Program-made: the position numbers and the translations under genes | Source of the DNA: Synergistaceae bacterium | GTDB lineage: Bacteria; Synergistota; Synergistia; Synergistales; Aminobacteriaceae | Length of the DNA stretch: 7,865 nt | Reading direction: 5' to 3' | Assembly (NCBI GenBank): GCA_017447325.1 | Contig: JAFSNU010000167.1 | Span: forward strand, 1 to 7,865 | Shown: piece after piece, positions 1 to 6,501 of the stretch | How the letters are laid out: every line of letters starts with the position of its first letter | Numbering within the stretch: the stretch's first letter is position 1 | Notes under the pieces: model-generated | Databases searched by the model: none | Seen by the model: the letters and a program-made list of their open reading frames with translations, nothing else | Told to the model about the DNA's origin: nothing

Positions 1-999
1 GCAGTTTTTAAGCGCGTAGATCGGCGGGACTGAGTCAACGGCGTCTTTGTTGCAAGGATAGCTGTCGAACTCCTCGCTCCACTCGCGCTGAACTTCAGCA
101 GTACCGAACCAGTCCGCAAATTTCTTGACAGTCTCAGTCTGCTCTTTCGTTCTGTTCGGGTTGTCGATTACGCCGATATATTCAGCTATATAATAAGTTC
201 CGTCGTCGATCTCGACTAAATTCCAGTTCTCCGGCTTTAAAGTTCCCTTTAACGGATTTGACGAAGAGTCCGCCGCCGCGTCTATGTTGCCGTAAAGCGA
301 AGACGAGTAGAACGTGCTGACCTGAACGTCGCCTCTGTTAAGCGCGTCGAAGCCATAAGCGTCGCCCGTGAAATTGCCGTTAGCGCAGTACTTCCATAAA
401 GTCTTCCAGCCCTGAATTGAAATTCCGCCGGCCGGTGATTTAGGATCGGTGAACGAGTAAAGCATAGCGTTGTTAATGTTCATGTTTGTCGTTCCGCCGA
501 CGCGACCCTGTCTGTACCACTTGAAGCCGCAGTTGACTATGTCGGCCCAGTGCTGGAAGTGCAGCGCCTGGCCTTTCGTTCCAAGATCGTCATTTCTATA
601 AAGCATTAAAATATTCTGAATGACGATGCCGTAGGCCTTGCCGTCGTACTTGTAATCTCCGACCTTGTCAGCCCATGACGGAGTCCAGTCGATGACTCTC
701 AAATTTTCGTAGCCGTTATTAACGAGCTGCGACCAGCGGACTTCGTTTAAGCCGAAGATTACATCCGCGTCTTTGTTCTCGTTGGCAAGCTGAATGGCGC
801 TCGTGTCGCCCTTATAGACTGTCGAGTCGTCGAGCGAGATGTTAAAGCCGGCCTTCTTCGCCGCGTTCTTAAGCCACGTCACGCGCTCGGACGAGTTCGA
901 GTTCGAGTAAATGCGAATGACATAGTCGTCGGCAAATGCAGCGACAGCAAACGAGCATAAAGCTAAAGCGATTAGTGCAGCGCAAAGAAATTTTTTCAT
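1..999 (-). CDS. ABC transporter extracellular solute-binding protein, C-terminus cut by window edge
   Basis: The minus-strand frame starts at the ATG at 999-997 and stays open for 333 codons to base 1, so the stop codon lies off the left edge. A good Shine-Dalgarno (AGGAGAGG) lies about 7 bases before the ATG. Residues 1-23 form a signal peptide: KK, then a hydrophobic core, ending AFA before DD. The cysteines in the core do not make a proper lipobox, so a soluble periplasmic protein is more likely than a lipoprotein. The mature part starts YVIRIYSN and carries segments such as ADVIFGLNEV, YDGKAYGIV and KKFADWFGTAEVQ. This is the general pattern of periplasmic binding proteins of the iron/thiamine/polyamine/phosphonate kind. 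The ligand cannot be told from sequence alone. Family members are usually 330-370 residues, so little is missing. Permease and ATPase genes may lie further left. It is transcribed divergently from cheW. Confidence 0.85.
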   Translation of the reverse strand, partial: MKKFLCAALIALALCSFAVAAFADDYVIRIYSNSNSSERVTWLKNAAKKAGFNISLDDSTVYKGDTSAIQLANENKDADVIFGLNEVRWSQLVNNGYENLRVIDWTPSWADKVGDYKYDGKAYGIVIQNILMLYRNDDLGTKGQALHFQHWADIVNCGFKWYRQGRVGGTTNMNINNAMLYSFTDPKSPAGGISIQGWKTLWKYCANGNFTGDAYGFDALNRGDVQVSTFYSSSLYGNIDAAADSSSNPLKGTLKPENWNLVEIDDGTYYIAEYIGVIDNPNRTKEQTETVKKFADWFGTAEVQREWSEEFDSYPCNKDAVDSVPPIYALKNC

Positions 1000-1061
1000 C
1001 AAAATTCCTCTCCTTTAATTTGATTTAATTAATTTTAAAAAAATTTTTAAAACTAAAAAAC

Positions 1062-1090
1062 TTTTCAAAGAACGCTTTTCGTATTATACT
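1062..1090 (+). promoter_or_regulatory. Candidate sigma-70 type promoter for cheW and downstream genes
   Basis: TTTTCA at 1062-1067 (4 of 6 against TTGACA) is followed after exactly 17 bases by TATACT at 1085-1090 (5 of 6 against TATAAT). It predicts a transcript start near 1097 and an untranslated leader of about 80 bases before cheW. The surrounding DNA is AT-rich, so chance matches are common; the correct spacing and position are the support. Confidence 0.45.
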
Positions 1091-1112
1091 ACAGTTTAAT
1101 TACGCGTGTTTA
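1083..1112 (-). promoter_or_regulatory. Candidate promoter for the solute-binding protein gene
   Basis: On the minus strand a perfect TATAAT (complement of 1083-1088) lies 18 bases downstream of TAAACA (complement of 1107-1112, 4 of 6 against TTGACA). This -10 box overlaps the -10 box of the divergent cheW promoter. The predicted leader of the solute-binding protein mRNA is about 75 bases. Confidence 0.45.
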
Positions 1113-1118
1113 CGTAAA
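1109..1118. promoter_or_regulatory. 10-bp palindrome TTTACGTAAA, possible operator
   Basis: TTTACGTAAA is a perfect inverted repeat in the divergent intergenic region. It overlaps the candidate -35 box of the minus-strand gene, a position where a bound repressor would block transcription. Its short length in AT-rich DNA makes this tentative. Confidence 0.2.
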
Positions 1119-1177
1119 TTTATTTAACGCGCAAATTTTTTTAGGACGGCTTTTAAACTTTTAGGGAGGAATAAATT

Positions 1178-1693
1178 TTGGCTGAAAATACTACGGAAGT
1201 TAAGCAGCAGGACTTAAAGGACATAGACGTCGAGTCGCTGGGCGAGGAGCATATTAATTTAGTTTTCGCGCTTGGCCGTGAAAATTTTGGAGTTGATGTA
1301 AATCTTGTCCGCGAGATCGTCAGAGTTCCGCCGTTTATAACGAGAGTGCCGAACGCGCCGATGTACATCCGCGGCGTTATGAATTTACGAGGCACTATAG
1401 TCCCGGTGTTCGACATGCAGTTAAAGATCGGAATGCCCCATAATCCTTTGACCGAAGACGCGCGCATAGTTGTCATTGCCGTGAACGAAGTTATGTTTGG
1501 AATTATCGTGAACTCGGTCCGCGAAGTGCGCACTATTTACGACAAGCAGCTTGAGCCGGCTACTAAACTTTCATCGTCGGTTGACAAGCGTTATGTGTTA
1601 TGGGTTGCTAAACCGTCTGACGACCGATTAATTTTACTTCTTGACGTATCAGCCTTGTTTGATTTGGATCAAGTGCTTCAGGAAGAAGAATAG
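1178..1693 (+). CDS. cheW: CheW-like chemotaxis coupling protein
   Basis: This 171-residue protein is of the CheW family, which links chemoreceptors to the CheA histidine kinase in cytoplasmic signalling arrays. The start is TTG at 1178, with AGGGAGGA at 1163-1170 seven bases upstream. After an acidic N-terminal tail of about 25 residues, the CheW domain runs to near the end. Visible hallmarks are FALGRENFGVDV, the strand REIVRVPPFITRVPNAP, the strongly conserved RGVMNLRGTIVPVFD at about residues 65-79, and the C-terminal RYVLWVAKPSDDRLILLLD. No cheA, receptor or methylation gene is visible here, so it is an isolated copy. It is the first gene of the plus-strand run, behind a candidate promoter at 1062-1090. 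Its stop is TAG, and the following amidase frame continues in the same reading frame. The family assignment is secure; which signalling array it serves is not visible. Confidence 0.93.
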   Translation: MAENTTEVKQQDLKDIDVESLGEEHINLVFALGRENFGVDVNLVREIVRVPPFITRVPNAPMYIRGVMNLRGTIVPVFDMQLKIGMPHNPLTEDARIVVIAVNEVMFGIIVNSVREVRTIYDKQLEPATKLSSSVDKRYVLWVAKPSDDRLILLLDVSALFDLDQVLQEEE

Positions 1694-1696
1694 AAA

Positions 1697-3619
1697 ATTA
1701 ATATTAAAAATTTTAAAAATCTAAAACATCTCGTAAGTTTCTTAGCAATAATATTTGTCTTAGCCTTGGCCGTTTTATTTTTAAATAACGCGGCTTGGGC
1801 TGACGCGTCGTTGTATAAAGGCCGTGATAAAATCGGCGTTGTTAAGTCTTTAAATTCAAATTCAAAGCTTTACGTCTCGGCGCAGGACGTCGCGGCGATA
1901 TTCGGCTTTAGATCTTCCTACTCGAACGAGGAGCTTGTTTTATCTAACGGCAGATCTCAAATTAGAATTTTGATGAACTCGGCGGCAGCTTGGCGCGATA
2001 ATTCTTTAATCTCGTTGAGCTCAGTTCCGTTTGAACAGGACGGGACTTGCTGGCTTGATACTTCGAGCGTGACAACTTTATTTCAGCGCATGGCCGGCGC
2101 AGGTCAGCAAAATAAATTAAGATTTGCCGCAAGCTCAAGCTCAAGCTATGCTAATAATAAGCAAGATATTATAATTAATCCGCAGCCTGTTATAACTCCG
2201 CAAGCTAATGCTAATAATGATAATAATATTATTAGAGATAACGAGCGCATCACAAGGCCTGAGCCTGTTATACTTCCGCCGGTGAATAATGATATTATTA
2301 AAGATGAAGAGCGTAATAAAAGACCTGAGCCGATTATACTTCCGCCCGAGGACAGCTCGCAGATTATAATCGCGCCCAAGCCTGAGCGAAAGCCTGAAGA
2401 GTTTAAATCAGACAGCTCGACTTTAATTAATAATCCTGAAGAATTTTTAAAGCGTGAGAACTCGAGGCCAAGGCAAGAAAATATAAAGCCGCAGGCTCAA
2501 GCTCAAAATATAAATTTAAATTTGGGCGAGATTTACCGCGTGCGCTGGAGCTTCACTAATAATCATAATCGAATTAGAGCGGTAATCGACGCGAGCGACA
2601 AGGCCGAGCCTGTGATTAAAATTAATAATGACGGAACGGCAAGCGCATTATTTGCGTCCTCAAAGTCTGTCAGCATCGAGGGCGGAGTCTCGCCGTACGA
2701 AAATTTAAATTTAAGCGCGGCTAAGACTAATAACGGCGTTGAATTATTATTTAAAGCTGATGCTAAAGAGTTAAAGAAAGTCGAGAGATTAATATTAAGC
2801 TCGCCGAGACGGATAGTCTTTGACTTTTTCTTTAATCATGACGCAGTTATAAGACGAGCAAGGCCGCAGGCTCAAGTTCAGCCCGAAATTAATGCTCCGG
2901 CTCAAGTCCCGGCGCCTGTAATTAAAAATCCCGTGAGAACCGGCAGAAAAATTGTCGTCGTTGACCCGGGACACGGAGGCAAAGACCCAGGCACTGCGGC
3001 AAACGGCGTGACTGAGAAGAACGTTAATTTAGCCGTTGGACTTTTGCTCGAGCGGGAATTAAAGTCAATGGGATTTGACGTTGTGATGACACGGCGCACC
3101 GACGTTTATTTAAAGCTTCAAGAGCGCACGGACATCGCGAATAAAGCAAAGGCGGACGTGTTCGTGAGCGTTCACGTAAACGCGCTGCCGTCAGCTAAAA
3201 AAACTTCCGGCTTCGAGATTTATATTATGGCCTTGCCGACGGACAAAGACGCGCTGAACTTGGCGAAAATTGAAAATCGCGAATACGTCGAGGGCAAAGC
3301 AAATAATAATAGTGCGGAAGTTGACAAGCGCACGGAATTATTATTAAGAATTTTGGGCGACATGCAGCAGAATAATAAAATTAACGAGAGCACTGAGCTC
3401 GCGGAAGCTTTATTTAAAGCCGGAAACTCGAGCAGTCTGCCGATGAAGCGCGTTGCTCAAGCTCCGTTCTTTGTTTTACGAGGTGCGGGAATGCCGGCTG
3501 TGTTGCTTGAGACGGGATTTGTCACTAACGAAACTGAAGCAAAATTATTGGCGCACCCGGGCTATCAGGAGCGCATAGCAAAGGCAATGGCGGCTGGCGT
3601 TGCCGAGTACTTGCGGTAA
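1697..3619 (+). CDS. Periplasmic N-acetylmuramoyl-L-alanine amidase with AMIN domain (AmiC-like), non-canonical start
   Basis: A zinc amidase that cleaves the lactyl-amide bond between muramic acid and the peptide stem, used in septal peptidoglycan splitting. The first NTG codon in frame (TTG 1766) falls inside the signal peptide. Reading upstream gives a lysine-rich start, a long hydrophobic core and the cleavage site AWA|D, so I place the start at ATT 1697 (640 residues), with AGGAAG at 1680-1685 as a weak ribosome site. Numbered from TTG 1766, the domains are: a region resembling the copper-amine-oxidase N-terminal domain (about 15-110), a Pro/Asn-rich linker with a 22-residue tandem repeat, an AMIN domain (about 250-355) and a C-terminal Amidase_3 domain (about 394-617). 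Zinc ligands and catalytic residues are H403 (DPGHGG), E417, H470 (SVHVNA) and E582 (LLETGF). The insert between H470 and E582 resembles the inhibitory helix of AmiA/B/C, which implies activation by a partner. The function is secure; the start is inferred. Confidence 0.88.
   Translation: MNIKNFKNLKHLVSFLAIIFVLALAVLFLNNAAWADASLYKGRDKIGVVKSLNSNSKLYVSAQDVAAIFGFRSSYSNEELVLSNGRSQIRILMNSAAAWRDNSLISLSSVPFEQDGTCWLDTSSVTTLFQRMAGAGQQNKLRFAASSSSSYANNKQDIIINPQPVITPQANANNDNNIIRDNERITRPEPVILPPVNNDIIKDEERNKRPEPIILPPEDSSQIIIAPKPERKPEEFKSDSSTLINNPEEFLKRENSRPRQENIKPQAQAQNINLNLGEIYRVRWSFTNNHNRIRAVIDASDKAEPVIKINNDGTASALFASSKSVSIEGGVSPYENLNLSAAKTNNGVELLFKADAKELKKVERLILSSPRRIVFDFFFNHDAVIRRARPQAQVQPEINAPAQVPAPVIKNPVRTGRKIVVVDPGHGGKDPGTAANGVTEKNVNLAVGLLLERELKSMGFDVVMTRRTDVYLKLQERTDIANKAKADVFVSVHVNALPSAKKTSGFEIYIMALPTDKDALNLAKIENREYVEGKANNNSAEVDKRTELLLRILGDMQQNNKINESTELAEALFKAGNSSSLPMKRVAQAPFFVLRGAGMPAVLLETGFVTNETEAKLLAHPGYQERIAKAMAAGVAEYLR
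2222..2350 (+). repeat. Two-copy 22-codon tandem repeat in the amidase linker
   Basis: Copy 1 begins at 2222 and copy 2 at 2288, a 66-base period. At protein level the units read NNIIRDNERITRPEPVILPP and NDIIKDEERNKRPEPIILPP. The codons differ at many positions, so this is an old duplication kept at protein level. Shorter related pieces flank it (for example INPQPVITPQ before, IIIAPKPERKPEE after). The repeat lies between the N-terminal domain and the AMIN domain and probably acts as a flexible periplasmic spacer. Confidence 0.8.
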
Positions 3620-3664
3620 AATTTAAAATAATTATAAATTATATATAAAGGAATGAAGAATTAA

Positions 3665-4339
3665 ATGCCTGAGAGACAGGACGAGAGAATGATACAGCGG
3701 AGACGGCCTCACCCGAGGCGCGAACTGCCGAAGAAGAAGACGCCGTTTTTATTAAAATTTTTGTCGTGGCTCGGCGTGATTTTGTTATGCTTCGTGCTGG
3801 GCTATTTAGGCACTGAATTATTAATGAAGGCGCTTGATAAAAAAGTTTTGTTAAATCCTGAAAATCGTTACGAGACGACTGAAGATTTGGAGGATTTAAA
3901 GGCGTCGGAGCAGAGAAGAATTGCCGGAGGCGGCGAGGGCGTCCGTCAGCTGAATTTATTAATTTATTACGCGGCCGGCGAGGAGATTAATAATGACGAG
4001 TTCAGCGTCACGGCGAGAACGCAGGAAGATAATATTAAAGATGCGCTGGCAAAAGTTTTTGAGTTAAGCCAAATTGCAAATGCAGGTCAGATTGAATTGA
4101 AGCACGTGTTTAGAAACGCTGACACTGTGTTTTTAGATTTGTCTTCGCAGTTTGTTAATACGTTAAACGAGATCGGGCAAAAACGCAGCATGTATTTATT
4201 AACGAGCATAGTCCGGACTGTTCAAGAGAATTTCCCGCCGATAATTCAAGCGAGATTTTTAATTGACTCGAAAGCTCCGGCTTCGGGCGGCGTTGTTGAC
4301 TTGACTCGAATTTGGAAAATGCCGAGCGCGAAGTCGTAA
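3665..4339 (+). CDS. Membrane-anchored GerMN-domain protein
   Basis: This 224-residue protein has a very basic N-terminus (RRRPHPRRELPKKK), then one transmembrane segment at about residues 28-54, and a C-terminal GerMN domain at about 95-216 that should face the periplasm. The domain is recognised by LNLLIYYAAG, the core VFLDLSSQFVNTL, and the ending ARFLIDSKAPASGGVVDLT. GerMN domains occur in spore-germination protein GerM and in many envelope proteins of non-sporing bacteria; they have no known catalytic activity. The gene follows the amidase by 45 bases with no terminator between them, which fits a shared role at the peptidoglycan layer. The ribosome site AAAGGA at 3647-3652 is 12 bases from the ATG, slightly long. 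An ATG-AAG-AAT-TAA mini-frame (3653-3664) ends directly at the start codon. Family assignment is good; the precise role is unknown. Confidence 0.8.
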   Translation: MPERQDERMIQRRRPHPRRELPKKKTPFLLKFLSWLGVILLCFVLGYLGTELLMKALDKKVLLNPENRYETTEDLEDLKASEQRRIAGGGEGVRQLNLLIYYAAGEEINNDEFSVTARTQEDNIKDALAKVFELSQIANAGQIELKHVFRNADTVFLDLSSQFVNTLNEIGQKRSMYLLTSIVRTVQENFPPIIQARFLIDSKAPASGGVVDLTRIWKMPSAKS

Positions 4340-4370
4340 GTTATTTATAAAATTTATAATTAATTTTAAC

Positions 4371-4416
4371 GCTGCGTCTCTTGATTTAAATTAAATTAAA
4401 ATTAACGGGGCGCAGC
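4371..4416 (+). terminator. Hairpin between the GerMN gene and rdgB: possible terminator or leader structure
   Basis: GCTGCGTCTC at 4371-4380 pairs with GGGGCGCAGC at 4407-4416 as a 10-pair stem, including two G-U pairs that can form only in plus-strand RNA. The loop is 26 AT-rich bases that may pair further. The following sequence is TAAAATTTTG, so the U-run is short and displaced; this makes it a weak terminator at best. It ends 21 bases before the rdgB ATG and could instead influence rdgB translation or mRNA decay. Confidence 0.5.
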
Positions 4417-4437
4417 TAAAATTTTGAATTTAAAATT

Positions 4438-5043
4438 ATGATTAATAAATTAGAAAAATTAATTATCGCAACGGGCAACAAAGGCAAGTTTGAAGAGTTA
4501 AAAGCTATGTTAAGCGGCGCAAATAAAAATTTTGCAGATGAAATAATTTTTGCGCCTGAATTTGCAAAGCAAATTAATATAGTAGAAGACGGCTCGAGCT
4601 ACGAGGAGAACGCGGAGATAAAGGCGAGGGCTTGGGCTGAAGTCTCCGGCTTGCCTTGCCTTGCTGACGACAGCGGTCTTGAAGTTGAAGCTTTAAATAA
4701 TGCGCCCGGGATTTACTCGGCAAGAATTGTTGACGGCGATGACAACGCGCGTAATTTATGGCTGTTGGATAAGTTAAAAAATTTTAAAGATAAAAGCTCG
4801 AGACGCGCAAGATTTGCCGCAAGTTTAGTTTTAATTTTTAATAATAATAAAATTATTGCTAATGGAATTTGCGAAGGATATATCGCTGAAAAAATTTCAG
4901 GCTCGAACGGCTTCGGCTACGATCCGTTATTTATTCCAAAAGGCTTTGACGTAACTTTTGCAGATTTAAGCAGCGAGATAAAAAATAAAATTTCACATAG
5001 AGCTTTAGCAGTGAAAAATTTGTTAAAAAATTTTAAAAATTAA
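4438..5043 (+). CDS. rdgB: RdgB/HAM1 non-canonical purine NTP pyrophosphatase
   Basis: A cytoplasmic enzyme that hydrolyses dITP, XTP and related deaminated purine nucleotides to monophosphates plus pyrophosphate, keeping them out of DNA and RNA. At 201 residues it has the normal family length. The motifs appear in order: TGNKGK (12-17) for phosphate binding, EDGSSYEENA, ADDSGLEVEAL (76-86, containing the catalytic aspartate), PGIYSAR, GFGYDPLF (158-165), and SHRA (186-189) for base recognition. The start is the ATG at 4438, chosen because it puts the first motif at the usual distance. There is no convincing Shine-Dalgarno; the preceding 20 bases are only A/T plus one G. The gene is visibly more AT-rich than rplM or rpsI, with runs of AAT and AAA codons. 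It lies between an upstream hairpin and secG. Identification is very secure. Confidence 0.95.
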   Translation: MINKLEKLIIATGNKGKFEELKAMLSGANKNFADEIIFAPEFAKQINIVEDGSSYEENAEIKARAWAEVSGLPCLADDSGLEVEALNNAPGIYSARIVDGDDNARNLWLLDKLKNFKDKSSRRARFAASLVLIFNNNKIIANGICEGYIAEKISGSNGFGYDPLFIPKGFDVTFADLSSEIKNKISHRALAVKNLLKNFKN

Positions 5044-5115
5044 ATTTAATATATGATAAAATAAGTTTTAAATTTTTGTAAAAAGTCAAGTATTTATTTA
5101 ATGGAGGGAAATTTT

Positions 5116-5337
5116 TTGCGTACTTTGCTTGCGATAGCGCATATTATAATTTCGATTTTGCTCATGGGCGCGGTGTTAATTCAGCAGCGCAAACAGGGCG
5201 GATTTTCAGGAATCTTCGGCGGCGGCACACAGGCCGACTCAGGTCAGTGGCAGAGGTTCACGAGCATGACGAAAGTCACGATAATTCTTGCGGCCGCGTT
5301 TATGATCACGTCAGTGCTATTAATTCTTATAAGCTAA
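5116..5337 (+). CDS. secG: Preprotein translocase subunit SecG
   Basis: SecG is the small, non-essential membrane subunit of the SecYEG channel and assists SecA-driven export. From TTG 5116 the protein has 73 residues, the family's usual size. It has two transmembrane helices (about 3-22 and 52-72) separated by a cytoplasmic loop QQRKQGGFSGIFGGGTQ, whose glycine-rich form is the SecG hallmark. A longer frame opens at ATG 5101, but GGAGGG at 5103-5108, lying inside that extension, is an ideal ribosome site seven bases before TTG 5116, and nothing resembling one precedes 5101. TTG also gives the normal N-terminus MRTLLAIAH. It is separated from rdgB by a 72-base AT-rich gap and followed after 22 bases by the next gene, so co-transcription is likely. 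The amidase and the solute-binding protein in this window are typical Sec clients. Confidence 0.92.
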   Translation: MRTLLAIAHIIISILLMGAVLIQQRKQGGFSGIFGGGTQADSGQWQRFTSMTKVTIILAAAFMITSVLLILIS

Positions 5338-5359
5338 TTAAAATAAAAATCGGGAGAAG

Positions 5360-6400
5360 ATGACGGCCATGTTAAATTCATTGCAGGACGCCACGGATTT
5401 TAAGCCAGAACAAAATAGATTATTAAGCGCGACGCATGAAGAGATTAAATCGGGCGCGACGACGGATATTTATTTTATAAACACTCGCGACGTATTGCGC
5501 AGCGCGGGCTTGTTAGACACGCAAGTCACAGCCGAGATATTTACGCGAACGAGCGGAATTTTTGCCGGAGCGGGCGAAGTCTTAGAGCTGTTAAAAGATA
5601 AGAAAGTCAAGATAGAGGCTTTAAGCGACGGCGACACGTTTAATTATAAAGACACTGTGATGCGCATCACCGGGCCTTACGGAGAGTTTGGATTATTCGA
5701 GACGACTTTATTGGGCATGATGTCGAGTGCGTGCGCTTGGGCGACAGCTGCGCGTGAATGCGTTAATGCTGCGCAGGGCAAGCCCGTGTTGTGCTTCGGA
5801 GCGCGTCACGTGCATCCGGCGATCGCTCCGGTCATGGAAGCTACGGCGTTAAAAGTCGGCGGCTGCTCGGCAGTGAGCTGCATATTAGGTGCGAAGCTCT
5901 GCGGTCGTGAGCCGTCAGGAACTATTCCGCATGCGGCGGTTTTAATTATGGGCGACACGTTAAAGCTTGCGAAAGTTTACGACGAAGCTTTGCCCGAGCG
6001 CGTCGGCAGAATATTTTTAGTTGACACGTTTAAAGACGAGTGCGAGGAAGCTTTAAGGCTTGCCGGCGAATTAAAGCGGCTTGACGCGGTGAGGCTCGAC
6101 ACCCCAGGAGAGCGCGGCGGCGTCACGGTCGATTTAGTCCGCGAAGTTAGATATAAATTAAACATGGCCGGCTTTAAAGACGTAAAGATTGTAGTATCGG
6201 GCGGATTAAATCCTGAGCGCATTAAAATTCTTGCTGAAGCCGGAGCGGACGTGTTCGGAGTAGGCAGCTATATAGCTCACGCTGTGCCGATGGATATGAC
6301 GATGGACTTGAAAGAAGTTAATAATAAGCCTATCGCAAAGCGCGGCAGGTTCCCGGGAAAAATTGAAAATAGCAAATTAAAAGTTATTAAAGATATTTAA
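5360..6400 (+). CDS. pncB: Nicotinate phosphoribosyltransferase (NAD salvage)
   Basis: The product converts nicotinate and phosphoribosyl pyrophosphate into nicotinate mononucleotide, the entry step of the Preiss-Handler NAD salvage route. Its 346 residues match the shorter archaeal-type bacterial enzymes rather than the roughly 400-residue E. coli PncB. Motifs seen are SATHEEIKSGATTDIYF near the N-terminus, CFGARHVHPAIAP (147-153 for the GARHVHP core), VGGCSAVSCILGAKL, GTIPHA (187-192), VRLDTPGERGG (246-254) and the phosphate-binding end SGGLNPERI (280-288) with DVFGVGSYI. The quinolinate enzyme NadC is a relative but lacks GARHVHP and GTIPHA. GGGAG at 5352-5356 lies very close to ATG 5360 and 12 bases from a second ATG at 5369, so the start could be either. 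It follows secG by 22 bases. The gene symbol denotes function, not close identity to E. coli PncB. Confidence 0.85.
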   Translation: MTAMLNSLQDATDFKPEQNRLLSATHEEIKSGATTDIYFINTRDVLRSAGLLDTQVTAEIFTRTSGIFAGAGEVLELLKDKKVKIEALSDGDTFNYKDTVMRITGPYGEFGLFETTLLGMMSSACAWATAARECVNAAQGKPVLCFGARHVHPAIAPVMEATALKVGGCSAVSCILGAKLCGREPSGTIPHAAVLIMGDTLKLAKVYDEALPERVGRIFLVDTFKDECEEALRLAGELKRLDAVRLDTPGERGGVTVDLVREVRYKLNMAGFKDVKIVVSGGLNPERIKILAEAGADVFGVGSYIAHAVPMDMTMDLKEVNNKPIAKRGRFPGKIENSKLKVIKDI

Positions 6401-6420
6401 TTAATTTAAAATTTTAAAAT

Positions 6421-6501
6421 ATGAAAATAAGTCTGAGCCCCCACGCCACAGTTCAGAGTTATTTGATAGAGAAAAAAATTAAAAAATTTGGAGGATTATA
6501 A
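6421..6501 (+). CDS. Possible 26-residue leader peptide upstream of rplM
   Basis: A frame from ATG 6421 to TAA 6499-6501 encodes MKISLSPHATVQSYLIEKKI followed by KKFGGL. It contains the rplM ribosome site (GGAGGA 6490-6495) and ends seven bases before the rplM ATG, a layout that would allow translational coupling. Against it, no Shine-Dalgarno precedes ATG 6421, and a 26-codon frame can arise by chance. The middle of the frame is GC-rich compared with the intergenic DNA around it. I do not recognise the peptide. Confidence 0.25.
   Translation: MKISLSPHATVQSYLIEKKIKKFGGL
6432..6457 (+). promoter_or_regulatory. Hairpin in the rplM leader, candidate ribosomal-protein autoregulatory site
   Basis: TCTGAGC at 6432-6438 pairs with GTTCAGA at 6451-6457 (seven pairs, one G-U) around a 12-base C-rich loop. 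The stretch stands out in an otherwise AT-only gap. rplM-rpsI operons are known to be feedback-controlled by L13 in E. coli, and L13 leaders are described in Firmicutes. I cannot match this hairpin to a known leader class, so the regulatory role is inferred from position. Confidence 0.35.

Noticed and set aside
1..999. Lipoprotein signal on the solute-binding protein (LALC near residue 15)
   Set aside because: The residue before the cysteine is leucine, not G/A/S, and a better signal-peptidase I site (AFA before DD) follows.
1153..1533. A 126-codon minus-strand frame opposite cheW
   Set aside because: The plus strand encodes an unmistakable CheW domain with a good ribosome site; the reverse frame has Thr/Arg-rich composition typical of antisense frames.
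2146..2379. A 77-codon minus-strand frame opposite the amidase linker
   Set aside because: It is the complement of the repeat-rich linker, and its own apparent repeats mirror that coding repeat. The plus-strand gene has clear domains.
5044..5115. Promoter for secG in the rdgB-secG gap
   Set aside because: TATGAT at 5052-5057 has no -35 partner at suitable spacing, and the AT-only composition makes such hexamers uninformative.
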